Below the pieces are notes generated by a model. The model had not been told where the DNA came from and did no database searches. It saw only the letters and a program-made list of their open reading frames with translations. From the NCBI RefSeq assembly GCF_042647465.1, contig NZ_JBHRVN010000006.1: a stretch of DNA of 64,000 bases; one strand, given 5' to 3'. A program made the translations under genes and the position numbers. Source of the stretch: Wagnerdoeblera intermedia. GTDB taxonomy: Bacteria > Pseudomonadota > Alphaproteobacteria > Rhodobacterales > Rhodobacteraceae. Below, piece by piece: positions 51,628 to 59,578 of this stretch (its first letter is position 1; each line of letters starts with the position of its first letter).

Positions 51628-52020
51628 ATGAGCTTGAAACGGTTTGAGATCACCGGCCCGGAGATCGACTGCGTGGTTGCTGAATTTTACCGGGAAATCC
51701 GCAAAAATCCCTCGTTGGCTCCAATATTTGCGAAACATGTGAGCGACTGGCCTTCGCATGAGGCTAAGATCGCATCTTTTTGGAAACATGCCATTCTGTT
51801 AGAACGGGCCTATGAGGGTAACCCTCTGTCTGTACACAGAGCTGCCGGCGATATCCGGGAGGAGATGTTCCCGGTCTGGCTGGAACTTTTTGACGCCGTC
51901 CTGCAGAGAACCCTTCCCGTTGCCACCGCTAAGTCCTGGTCGGCGCTCGCACACCGGATTGGCCGGGGCTTGCGCTATGGGCTTTCCCATAAGCCGGGTC
52001 CACCAAAGTTGCGCTTTTAG
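51628..52020 (+). CDS. Group III truncated haemoglobin
   Basis: The 130-residue globin contains VAEFYREIRKNPSLAPIFAK, HEAKIASFWKHAILLERAYE and the proximal His70 in NPLSVHRAAGDI, with a Trp-containing helix near the end, all as in group III (trHbP) globins. It would bind oxygen, NO or peroxide through haem. The gene begins 41 bp after the VIT gene and is probably co-transcribed. Loss of NO or oxygen stress control is the expected phenotype, not proven here. Confidence 0.92.
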   Translation: MSLKRFEITGPEIDCVVAEFYREIRKNPSLAPIFAKHVSDWPSHEAKIASFWKHAILLERAYEGNPLSVHRAAGDIREEMFPVWLELFDAVLQRTLPVATAKSWSALAHRIGRGLRYGLSHKPGPPKLRF

Positions 52021-52146
52021 AACGGTTTCCTCCCAAAGAGATATTTTCAAGACTTATAGAACGAGTTTTCTCCCGACAGAGAACGTAAACGGCAGCACAG
52101 TCTTTCAGAATTCATTACGGACCGTATGGCTGCGATTTCTGAAAGA

Positions 52147-52389
52147 ATGACAGCTGTGACAACTGGTCGAATAGTGACCTTACGGGGTTATCCTGAGAAA
52201 GATTTTGGTCATGTGCTGAGCGGGAACAGCACGTCTTTAGGGGAGTGGCAAGCGCTGAAGGGCGGGGGATTTATCTTCATTCCGGACGGTAAGAACAAGC
52301 CCTCGGTCATGGCAAAATCTCTCCACGGTTTCTATGAAGGTCTGGAGGACTGGTTTCGTGATTTCCAACGAAATTCCAGTCGGACCTGA
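52147..52389 (+). CDS. Hypothetical protein
   Basis: About 80 residues (GRIVTLRGYPEKDFGHVLSG; GFIFIPDGKNKPSVMAKSLH), start at 52147 or 52126. No family recognised. Codon use looks less biased than in neighbouring genes and the product has no membrane segment. A further frame at 52334-52561 is probably non-coding. Confidence 0.4.
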   Translation: MTAVTTGRIVTLRGYPEKDFGHVLSGNSTSLGEWQALKGGGFIFIPDGKNKPSVMAKSLHGFYEGLEDWFRDFQRNSSRT

Positions 52390-52602
52390 AATAATTACAA
52401 AACTTGCAAAAGAGGCATCGAAGTACCACACCCTTTACAAGGGGAGTGCCGGTGAAGACAATCAGCCTCAGGAATGTCCTGCCTTCGGGAGAATACGAAA
52501 TATGACGCGGTTGCAAAAAATCTTAGCTCTGTTCAGCGATGATCATGAGATCTTTGTCTGAAAATTGGAGTCAGCCAGATTTCTGAACCGCCCGACAGAT
52601 CT

Positions 52603-52638
52603 TAGCAACTGTATCTCTCACGCCGTTGCGGCGGTCCA
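52603..52638. mobile_element. 36-bp tail of an IS110-family element
   Basis: The 36 bases TAGCAACTGTATC...GCGGTCCA are identical to 63791-63826, which is the end of the IS110-family element at the window edge (the last codons of its transposase plus terminal bases). Here only the tail is left, directly upstream of the hipB operators, so it is a scar of an earlier insertion or imprecise loss. Confidence 0.75.
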
Positions 52639-52655
52639 CACACTCGAAATCAATA

Positions 52656-52767
52656 TTCCCGAACGGTATCTTTTTGTCGATTACCACCTTTATCAGAGTA
52701 TATGTTCCCAATCGGGAATATTTGTGGCGTTCACAGCCGAAACCTGCTACAAGTTCCCGAACGGGAA
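52656..52767 (+). promoter_or_regulatory. Three HipB-type operators with 49-bp spacing
   Basis: TTCCCGAACGGTAT (52656), TTCCCAATCGGGAA (52705) and TTCCCGAACGGGAA (52754) are inverted repeats of the form TTCCCGNNCGGGAA, the last one perfect. Their start points are exactly 49 bp apart. They precede the hipB ATG at 52781 and are the expected targets of the HipB dimer for autoregulation. Confidence 0.75.
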
Positions 52768-52780
52768 TAAGAGGCTGGAC

Positions 52781-53050
52781 ATGTCTGTCACCGGGGCTGC
52801 CGAGGCTCAAGCTTTTGGTCGTATGATCCGCGAGCGGCGGCGCGAGTTGGGGCTGCGTCAGGAGGACATTGTGCTCTCGACGGGTGTTGGGCGGCGCTAT
52901 CTGATTGAGCTAGAGGCTGGCAAGCCAACGGCGCGGATTGGACCGGCGCTGATGATCGCGGGTCTTCTGGGGATCTATCCAACGATCTCAGCCCAGGGCC
53001 CTGCGCGGACTCAAGCTGCAGAGGCGCTGCCGCCCTCGCTCGAGCCGTAA
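52781..53050 (+). CDS. hipB: HipB-type antitoxin
   Basis: 89 residues from ATG 52781. A Cro/C1-type helix-turn-helix (IRERRRELGLRQEDIVLSTG, then RRYLIELEAGKPTARIGPAL) fills most of the protein. The long frame upstream (from 52565) crosses the operators and is not used. HipB binds the operators and neutralises HipA. The stop is one base before the hipA start, as in other hip operons. Confidence 0.9.
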   Translation: MSVTGAAEAQAFGRMIRERRRELGLRQEDIVLSTGVGRRYLIELEAGKPTARIGPALMIAGLLGIYPTISAQGPARTQAAEALPPSLEP

Positions 53051-53051
53051 C

Positions 53052-54338
53052 ATGCAGATCTATTTTGAAACCCGCCCTGTGGCCGAGCTGCTGCCTGGAG
53101 ATCTGGGGCCTGGCCTTGTTTATCACCGCGAATGGCTAAGCCTGCGGGGTGCCTTTCCGGTTTCCACCCGCATGCCACTGCGGGCCGAACCTTATACTCC
53201 GGACGTGGTTCTGCCCTGGATCGTGAATCTGCTGCCTGAGGAAGATAATCTGGAAGCCGTTGCGCGGCTGACCGGTGTGGGCAAAGCAGATGCCCTGGGG
53301 ATTCTGGCTGAGATTGGCCGCGACACCTCGGGTGCGCTGTCGTTTGCTGAACGTGGCACAGCGAATATGCATTACAGAGCCGTCGACAGCGAGGAGGCGC
53401 TTGAGCGCATCATCGAAGAGCTGCCCTCGAAGCCCTTTTTGGCGGGGGATGAGGGTGTTTCCATGTCGCTTGCGGGCGTGCAGACCAAAATTGGTGTGCA
53501 TCTCGACGCTGAGGGGAAGGTTGCAATCCCGCTTAACGGATCACCCTCAACCTGGATTTTGAAACCCGATACCGACAGGCTCTGGGGAACAGTCGCTAAC
53601 GAGGCTTTTTGCCTGCGGCTGGCGCGTCATGTGGGTCTCGACGTCCCCGATATACGCATCGGCCAGGCGGGGCGGCGTCGATTTTTGCTGATCGCGCGCT
53701 ATGATCGGGTCAATGAGGGTGAGAAGTGGCGCCGTCTTCACCAGGAAGACTTCTGTCAGGCACTGGGTCATTTCCCCTCTATGAAATACGAGAAGAACGG
53801 CCGAAACAGGCCGGGGCCGCGCATCCGCGATCTGATTTCCGCGACGCGGCAAAGTGTGGGGATTGCCGGTGTGATCCCGATGCTGCGGCACGTGATCTTT
53901 AATATCCTCGTCTGCAATACGGATGCACACGCCAAGAATTACTCGCTGTTGATTCAGGGCGGCGGCACTGTTCAGCTCAGCCCGATTTACGATGTGATGT
54001 GCGCGCCAGTCTGGCCGCGAATTACCAGGTATCTCGCGATGTCGGTCGCCACCAAACGCGACGGAGATTACCTGCTCGGTCGCCACTGGCAGCGCGAAGC
54101 GCTTTTGTGTGGCCTTGGTGCCCCGGCCCTTTTGCGGCTGGTGGGCCGCATGTGTGATGAGGTGGAGGCCGCGCTGGATCGGGCGGTGGCTGATATTGCG
54201 GCGATGTATCCTGAAGGCCGCGCTATGGCAGAGCTTTGCCGTGACGAAATCCGGAAGCGGACAGGGCATATCCGTTACGGGCTGAAGACAACCGAGCCCG
54301 ACCCTGCGGCTTGGGTCTCAGCGCATTTGGGCAAATGA
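53052..54338 (+). CDS. hipA: HipA-type serine/threonine kinase toxin
   Basis: The 428-residue protein has the N-terminal HipA domain (VVLPWIVNLLPEEDNLEAVA) and kinase core. Visible sites are the P-loop-like SLAGVQTKI with K146, LHQEDFCQALG, the catalytic Asp291 in NILVCNTDAHAKN and the metal-binding Asp314 in SPIYDVM. HipA kinases phosphorylate aminoacyl-tRNA synthetases such as GltX and cause growth arrest. All key residues are present, so it should be active. It forms a compact module with hipB and probably stabilises the plasmid or promotes persistence. Confidence 0.93.
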   Translation: MQIYFETRPVAELLPGDLGPGLVYHREWLSLRGAFPVSTRMPLRAEPYTPDVVLPWIVNLLPEEDNLEAVARLTGVGKADALGILAEIGRDTSGALSFAERGTANMHYRAVDSEEALERIIEELPSKPFLAGDEGVSMSLAGVQTKIGVHLDAEGKVAIPLNGSPSTWILKPDTDRLWGTVANEAFCLRLARHVGLDVPDIRIGQAGRRRFLLIARYDRVNEGEKWRRLHQEDFCQALGHFPSMKYEKNGRNRPGPRIRDLISATRQSVGIAGVIPMLRHVIFNILVCNTDAHAKNYSLLIQGGGTVQLSPIYDVMCAPVWPRITRYLAMSVATKRDGDYLLGRHWQREALLCGLGAPALLRLVGRMCDEVEAALDRAVADIAAMYPEGRAMAELCRDEIRKRTGHIRYGLKTTEPDPAAWVSAHLGK

Positions 54339-54696
54339 GACACAGATCGAGGTGCGCTGGCATGTTTCGCTTTCGGCCCATACCTGCCGGTCGGCGCGTT
54401 CTGGCGCTGCTATGCAGTATTCCCAAAAGCTACCGCTCAGGCTTAACCCACACGGCAGGCGTCGCGAGGGTCGGCTGTGCGGACCAACCGGTCATTCGCT
54501 GCAGAAGCATAAGAACCCTTCGCAGGTGCAGAGGTCCGGGAGATAGCGGTCATTCGGCTATTCGACCCGGAACCACTGATTGTCTCTGAGCGCTTCCGAA
54601 CCAGTCCACTGTGCCAGATTTCACAACTACGTCCGCCCGGCCTTGTTCAGGTCGGGCGGAAACGTCTGATAACTCGCTCTCCCTCAAGAGAGTAGC
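54339..54696. other. Gap between hipA and a redox gene
   Basis: 358 bases with no credible gene; short plus-strand frames lack coding character. The only structure I see is an inverted repeat CCGCCCGGCC / GGTCGGGCGG (about 54630-54660), a possible terminator-like hairpin without a T tail. Confidence 0.5.
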
Positions 54697-55443
54697 CTAC
54701 ATGTTGATGGCGCGGACCAGTCGGACTCCCCACTCCGCGTCAGGATTGGTGGTCCCGTCTCCGACACGCTCCTGGATCACGGCGACGCTGAGATCCCGCC
54801 GCTTGGGCAAGCGCGCTTTTTCGGCTGCAGAGAGGGCGGCACCGATCTCTTCGAGCGACAGGTCGGTGGTGTAAACCGGTGCGCCCGGCTGCTGACGCCA
54901 GGACTCGGCCAGGGTGCCCGCGTCAAAAGCATCAAGCCCCGTATCCTCGACCAGAGCCATCGCCACCTTCCGGTCCCGATCCCGGTCGGCGGCAACTGGG
55001 ATGGCAATGCGCCCCGGTGCACCCTTGGGCTTGCCTTTGGTTGCGAAGGAAGCAGACCCGATGGCGTTCCATGCCTTCGCGATAGGCCGGCCCAGTTGCT
55101 CGACCACCCACAGGCTCTCCACTTGCCCGGCTTCAATTGCCTCGATCCGAGTATCGCGATGAGGGTAATAGTTCGACGTGTCGATCACCACCGTCTCCTC
55201 CGGAACAGCCGCGATCAGTGGCGCGATCTCGGGGATGCGGTTGAGGGGAATGGAGAGGATGATCACCTCAACGTCGCGCAATGCCTGCTGCGTGGTCACC
55301 GCCTGTGCGCCACCCGACAGCAGGTCCGCCTCGATCGTCTCCGGTCCGCGCGAGTTGGCGACCTTCACGTCGTGGCCAGCCGCACTCAGTTCTTTCACCA
55401 GCGTCTTGCCGATGTGACCTGTGCCGAGAATGCCGATTTTCAT
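54697..55443 (-). CDS. F420-dependent-NADP-reductase-like dinucleotide-binding protein, paralogue 1
   Basis: The 248-residue protein begins MKIGILGTGHIGKTLVKELS with a GxGxxG Rossmann motif and ANSRGPETIE where NADP(H) phosphate would bind. It continues with VIDTSNYYPHRDTRIEAIEA and SWRQQPGAPVYTTDLSLEEI. It belongs to the NADPH-dependent F420 reductase fold family that also includes many uncharacterised bacterial oxidoreductases. It is in tandem with a second paralogue (13-bp gap) and a flavin monooxygenase. Confidence 0.87.
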   Translation of the reverse strand: MKIGILGTGHIGKTLVKELSAAGHDVKVANSRGPETIEADLLSGGAQAVTTQQALRDVEVIILSIPLNRIPEIAPLIAAVPEETVVIDTSNYYPHRDTRIEAIEAGQVESLWVVEQLGRPIAKAWNAIGSASFATKGKPKGAPGRIAIPVAADRDRDRKVAMALVEDTGLDAFDAGTLAESWRQQPGAPVYTTDLSLEEIGAALSAAEKARLPKRRDLSVAVIQERVGDGTTNPDAEWGVRLVRAINM

Positions 55444-55455
55444 GTTTGTTTCCTT

Positions 55456-56211
55456 TCAGGCTTTTGTGTCGGGTGCATTCGTGATGCGGTTCGATGCGAC
55501 GATGTCGGCATGCGTTGGGCTCGCGCCCAAGGCCGCGTATGTGTGCATCATGCGATCCCGCGTTGCGGGCGCTTTGCCCGGAACTGCGGCTGCCAGTGCA
55601 TGGCGCATCTCCTCGGCATTCCAGTCGCAGCAATACGCCGGCGTCGAGGGCTGCTGGCGCCATGACTGGGCCAGCTCTCCCGCATCAACGGGATCGAACC
55701 CCACCTCGTTGACCAAGACGCAGGCCAGAGACTTTTCCTGCGGATCGTCTCCGGCCACCGCCACGGCGAGGCGATCGCTTGCTCCTTCCGGCCGGCCCAG
55801 TTCGGCCAGGGAATGGGCCAGAATATTGTTGAAGGCCTTGATGACCGGGCGGCCGATTTGCCGGGACACCCAGAGGCTTTCGACCATTCCCTCGTCGATC
55901 TCCGGGATATTGGGGTCCCGCATACCAGGATAGTAGTTACCCGTATCTATCACCGGCACGCCTGCAGGCAGGCCAGCAAACAGATCCTCGGGCAGCTCAG
56001 CAATGGCCGGAAACGGGATCGACAGGATCACCGCGTCCACGCCGTCGACCGCGCCCCTGACGTCAACAGGTTCTGCGCCGATCTCATCTGCCACCGCGCG
56101 AACGCCCTCGATGCCTCGCGAGTTGGCAAGGCGGATGTCGTGACCGGCGCTGCGCAGCTTGCGCGCAAGCGTCCCACCGATGTTTCCGGTGCCGATAATG
56201 CCGATCTTCAT
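55456..56211 (-). CDS. F420-dependent-NADP-reductase-like dinucleotide-binding protein, paralogue 2
   Basis: 251 residues from ATG 56211 (MKIGIIGTGNIGGTLARKLR), preceded by an AAGGAATGATC sequence; a longer frame starts at 56253 in the monooxygenase 3' region. It shares the GxGxxG fold, ANSRGIEGV and SWRQQPSTPAYCCDWNAEEM with its neighbour, so the two arose by duplication, but they have diverged considerably. Likely an NAD(P)-dependent oxidoreductase; substrate unknown. Confidence 0.87.
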   Translation of the reverse strand: MKIGIIGTGNIGGTLARKLRSAGHDIRLANSRGIEGVRAVADEIGAEPVDVRGAVDGVDAVILSIPFPAIAELPEDLFAGLPAGVPVIDTGNYYPGMRDPNIPEIDEGMVESLWVSRQIGRPVIKAFNNILAHSLAELGRPEGASDRLAVAVAGDDPQEKSLACVLVNEVGFDPVDAGELAQSWRQQPSTPAYCCDWNAEEMRHALAAAVPGKAPATRDRMMHTYAALGASPTHADIVASNRITNAPDTKA

Positions 56212-56252
56212 GATCATTCCTTTCTTCTTCATTAGTGCTAATGGGTGCCGCA

Positions 56253-57578
56253 TTAGCGGCTGACGCGGGGATCGAGCCCATATTGGGCCGGAGCGCCAAG
56301 ATGGTCGCGTAGCGTGGTGCCCTCGTAATCCCGGTGAAAGAGCCCGCGCTCCTGCAGGATAGGGACCACGCCATCCACAAAGGCGTCGATCCCGTCCTCG
56401 TAGACATCAGGAGAGATCCAGAAGCCGTCTGCCGCGCCAGCTTCGAACCAGGCCTGCATGTGGTCCGCTGCTTCAATCGCCGGTCCCACGATCACCGGAT
56501 GATAATCGATCACGCCATGGGCCAGCACGTCACGCAGGCTCCATCCCTCGCGGGCGATCGCCAGAGCATGAGCCGAGCGCGGATCGCGCGGCGACGGACT
56601 GGCCGCAGCCAGCTGCTCGCGAGAGAGCGGCCTGTCGAGCCGGGTGGAATCAAGCCGAACTCCCAACATCTGCTGCAGGTAATTCACCCGTTGCGGGAAA
56701 AGCCGCTCGGTCATCGCAATACGGCGATCCAGAGCCGCACGCCGGTCGGTGGCGATCGTCGTCATCAGGCCGGGAATATACTTGATTTCGTCGGGATCGC
56801 GTCCGGCGCGTTCGGCTGCATTCCGGAAGGCAGTGCGTTGTGCGCGTGCGTCCTCGATCGTGAAGCTCGCGCCAATGACGGCGCTGGCGTAGCGCCCGGC
56901 CAGCTCATGGGCGTTAGGGCTGCCTCCGGCATGGAAGATGACTGGCTGGCCCTGCTCAGACGGCGGGATGTAGAGCGGCCCACGCGATGCGACGAAGTCG
57001 CCGTGCAGGTTGATCGGCGCGATTTTCTCCCTGTTTGCGAACCGGCCGCTCGTTTGGTCATGCACCCAGGCGTCCTGCCCCCAGCTGCCCCACAGGGCCT
57101 GCACCAGCTGGACAGTTTCATGCGCCCGCCCATAGCGTTTGGCGCTTGAGGGAAGCCGTTGACCATAATTTGCGGCAACATCCTCGCCGCTGGACGTGAC
57201 TGCGTTCCATCCGGCGCGCCCATGGCTCATGAGGTCGAGGGCCTTGAACTGGCGAGCAAGGTTGTAGGGCTCATTGAATGTCGTGGAGCCGGTCGCGACC
57301 AGCCCGATCCGGCTGGTCTCGCGGGCAACTGCGGCCAGCGTGAGCATGACGTCGAGGTTGAAGTTCGGGGCTTCCTCGTCAACGTCGACCACCTGGCTGG
57401 GGCCATCCGGCAGGAACAGGAACTGGAACTTGCCGCGCTCGGCCGCCTTTGCCTGACGGACCTTTGCATCAAAGCTTGTATAGCTTCGCGGGTCCACGCC
57501 AGCCATGCGCCATGCTCCAGGTTGCGAGCCGTAGCCGTTTCCCAGATGCATGCCGATGATCATTTGTCTCTTGCTCAT
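56253..57578 (-). CDS. Flavin-dependent monooxygenase (LLM class, NtaA/SnaA/DszA type)
   Basis: 441 residues from ATG 57578 (MSKRQMIIGMHLGNGYGSQP); the upstream frame crosses the regulatory region. Motifs VATGSTTFNEPYNLARQFKA, RAGWNAVTSSGEDVAANYGQ and PVIFHAGGSPNAHELAGRYA are those of the nitrilotriacetate/dibenzothiophene-sulphone monooxygenase group, which use FMNH2 supplied by a reductase. With the two NADPH-binding proteins it may form a degradation operon. It is divergent from an HxlR regulator. Confidence 0.88.
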   Translation of the reverse strand: MSKRQMIIGMHLGNGYGSQPGAWRMAGVDPRSYTSFDAKVRQAKAAERGKFQFLFLPDGPSQVVDVDEEAPNFNLDVMLTLAAVARETSRIGLVATGSTTFNEPYNLARQFKALDLMSHGRAGWNAVTSSGEDVAANYGQRLPSSAKRYGRAHETVQLVQALWGSWGQDAWVHDQTSGRFANREKIAPINLHGDFVASRGPLYIPPSEQGQPVIFHAGGSPNAHELAGRYASAVIGASFTIEDARAQRTAFRNAAERAGRDPDEIKYIPGLMTTIATDRRAALDRRIAMTERLFPQRVNYLQQMLGVRLDSTRLDRPLSREQLAAASPSPRDPRSAHALAIAREGWSLRDVLAHGVIDYHPVIVGPAIEAADHMQAWFEAGAADGFWISPDVYEDGIDAFVDGVVPILQERGLFHRDYEGTTLRDHLGAPAQYGLDPRVSR

Positions 57579-57646
57579 GGTCGAACGGCGACGCCGCCTC
57601 TTACAAATCTGCTGCCAGGGAGCTAGTTGAGGAGCAAGAGACCAAA

Positions 57647-57677
57647 GCACAAGAACCCACCAAAAAGTGGGTAACCC
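57647..57677. promoter_or_regulatory. HxlR operator candidate, left copy
   Basis: A 31-bp sequence beginning GCACAAGAACCCACCAAAAA, with inner inverted repeat ACCCAC/GTGGGT, lies between the divergent monooxygenase and hxlR starts. An inverted copy matching 29 of 31 bases lies downstream of hxlR at 58100-58130. Confidence 0.55.
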
Positions 57678-57693
57678 ACCACGGAGTAAGTTC

Positions 57694-58080
57694 ATGAAGC
57701 GCGACTGGCGGTGCGAAGACCCCAAACAGCAACTTGTCTGGGCTGCGGCCTCAAGCGAGACCCTGCGGGTTCTGGAAGGCAAGTGGAAGATCGTTATCAT
57801 CGTTCAGCTCTTTGCCGCGAAGGCACCGCTGCGCTTTTCCGAACTGGAGCGTCGCGTCGAAGGCGTGAACCAGAAGATGCTCATCCAGCAACTCAAGGAG
57901 CTGGAAAAGGACGGCATCGTCACTCGAAAGGTCTATCCGGAGGTTCCACCTCGAGTGGAGTATGCCCTAAGCGACATGGGCCTTGCGCTTGGCTCGGCGA
58001 TCGAAGCCCTGGTCGATTGGGCCTTTCTGCGGCGTGAGGCGCAAGGCGAGCCGTTTGCAGGCGAACAGCCCGCAGCCTGA
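57694..58080 (+). CDS. HxlR-family transcriptional regulator
   Basis: 128 residues from ATG 57694 (an in-frame ATG at 57667 is inside the operator-like repeat). The winged helix is VLEGKWKIVIIVQLFAAKAP, then LRFSELERRVEGVNQKMLIQ and GIVTRKVYPEVPPRVEYALS, the HxlR signature. HxlR proteins often respond to redox or electrophile signals through a Cys; Cys in WRCEDPKQQ is the only N-terminal candidate. It is divergent from the monooxygenase operon and likely controls it. Confidence 0.92.
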   Translation: MKRDWRCEDPKQQLVWAAASSETLRVLEGKWKIVIIVQLFAAKAPLRFSELERRVEGVNQKMLIQQLKELEKDGIVTRKVYPEVPPRVEYALSDMGLALGSAIEALVDWAFLRREAQGEPFAGEQPAA

Positions 58081-58099
58081 CCAAGAGTAGCAGCCAGGG

Positions 58100-58130
58100 G
58101 GGTTACGCACCTTTTGGTGGGTTCTTGTGC
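58100..58130. repeat. HxlR operator candidate, right copy in inverse orientation
   Basis: The reverse complement begins GCACAAGAACCCACCAAAAG and matches 29 of 31 bases with the copy at 57647. The pair brackets hxlR as an inverted repeat about 450 bp apart. Confidence 0.5.
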
Positions 58131-58139
58131 TATCAGGTG

Positions 58140-58309
58140 TTCCGGGTAGCCTTTGTCGCGGAATGAAAAGCTGGGGGCAGTCGGTCGCGTGGCGGCGAGG
58201 CTTTGCGAAAGCAACTGTCGCCGTGGCACGGCGACTTGCGATTATCCTGCATCGCATGTGGGTTGATGGAACGGAATATCGCTGGGAACCAGAACAGGCT
58301 TCTGCCTGA
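58140..58309 (+). pseudogene. IS110-family transposase C-terminal fragment
   Basis: The frame encodes GQSVAWRRGFAKATVAVARR then LAIILHRMWVDGTEYRWEPE, the last ~45 residues of an IS110/IS116/IS902-type transposase. Nothing of the catalytic core remains. The lineage differs from the IS1111 elements and from the IS110 at the window end. Confidence 0.75.
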
Positions 58310-58593
58310 TCCCAGCCATGAGGTCTGCGCCGTAAAGCGCAGATAGCTGTCCCGTGCAGGGACGATGGGCAGGCAATCTCCGTGTGGGCTTTGGAAAACG
58401 GCCAGGAGCCTCGCTTCTGAGCCATGAATCCGCAAAAAAGATTGGGATGCCTTACCATCTGACCCGATTATGTAAGCGGCTCAAGGCCGACTTCGGAGAG
58501 AAGCAAGACACCTGCCGGGAGCATCGCTTAACTCAAAGAACCGCCCTCCCTATTGGAGAGCGGAACTGGCAGCCATGCGGACAAAGCTGCCCT

Positions 58594-59484
58594 TCAGTCC
58601 TCCGACTTTGGGCCGTGGAATCTGTTCTTCAGTATTCCGGCGATATGATCCCGCACCAACCGCACCCGTGGGAGAGCCAGAGACTGCTCATGGGCGAGCA
58701 GCCAGAGATCGGATTCCAGACGGGGCAAGCTGGCCAGCCCGGGCAGGAAACCAGCAGGAACGGCGATGAACTCGGGCAACACAGCCCAGCCGGCATCCAT
58801 GCCGACCGCTTCCACCTGCGCTGTGAAGGAGGTCAGGCGCAGCGATGGCCGAAGCCCGGGGCAGTTGGCCGCAAGCCAGCCCGCCATGGTGAGGAATGCG
58901 AAATCCTCCGTCCAACCGATGACCCGGTGCCGGTGCAAATCCTCGGGCCGGTCCGGGATGCCATGCCGCGCCACATGATCCGCCGAGGCGTAGAGCCCGA
59001 AGCGGATCTTGCCCACCCTTCTCAGGCGATAATTGCCCCGGACGGGGCGCACCAGCCGGATGACCAGATCCGCCTCTTCGGCGGCGAGCCGCACGGGCTG
59101 GACCGAACTGCGCAATTCGAGGCGGATGGCGGGATAATCCTCCATGAACCGGATCAGCGCGGGCAGCAGCACGTCCCGGCCCAGAAGCTCGGGCGCCTCG
59201 ATCCGCACCGTTCCGGCCAGATCGTCGCCGGCCTCCAGTGCATTGCGCTCAAAAACCCGCATCCGGGTTCCCGCCTGCTCGGCCTCCGGAACGAGGCTTT
59301 GCCCGGCCTCGGTCAGGCTGTAGCCATCGCGATGCGGGCGGAACAGCCGCACCTTCAGCGCCTGTTCAAGCGCCTCGATCCGCCGGGAAACCGTCGAGGG
59401 ACTGGTGCCTAGCCGAGCGGCGGCAGCCGAAAGCGACTTCGCCTGCGCGAGCGTGAGGAAGTACTTCAGATCGTTCCAGTCCAT
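58594..59484 (-). CDS. LysR-family transcriptional regulator
   Basis: 296 residues from ATG 59484; the upstream frame overlaps the neighbouring gene. The helix-turn-helix is FLTLAQAKSLSAAAARLGTS followed by PSTVSRRIEALEQALKVRLF, and the effector domain covers residues 90-290. It is divergent from a quinone oxidoreductase gene (94-bp gap), the usual arrangement for a LysR protein and its target. Confidence 0.92.
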   Translation of the reverse strand: MDWNDLKYFLTLAQAKSLSAAAARLGTSPSTVSRRIEALEQALKVRLFRPHRDGYSLTEAGQSLVPEAEQAGTRMRVFERNALEAGDDLAGTVRIEAPELLGRDVLLPALIRFMEDYPAIRLELRSSVQPVRLAAEEADLVIRLVRPVRGNYRLRRVGKIRFGLYASADHVARHGIPDRPEDLHRHRVIGWTEDFAFLTMAGWLAANCPGLRPSLRLTSFTAQVEAVGMDAGWAVLPEFIAVPAGFLPGLASLPRLESDLWLLAHEQSLALPRVRLVRDHIAGILKNRFHGPKSED

Positions 59485-59578
59485 GGCTTTCCATTTTTGC
59501 AAAGCATGGAGCCGGAAACAAGGGTCGACTGAACGCAGGCCATGATGGATTTTGCTGGAAAGCAAAGGAATCCCTTCC

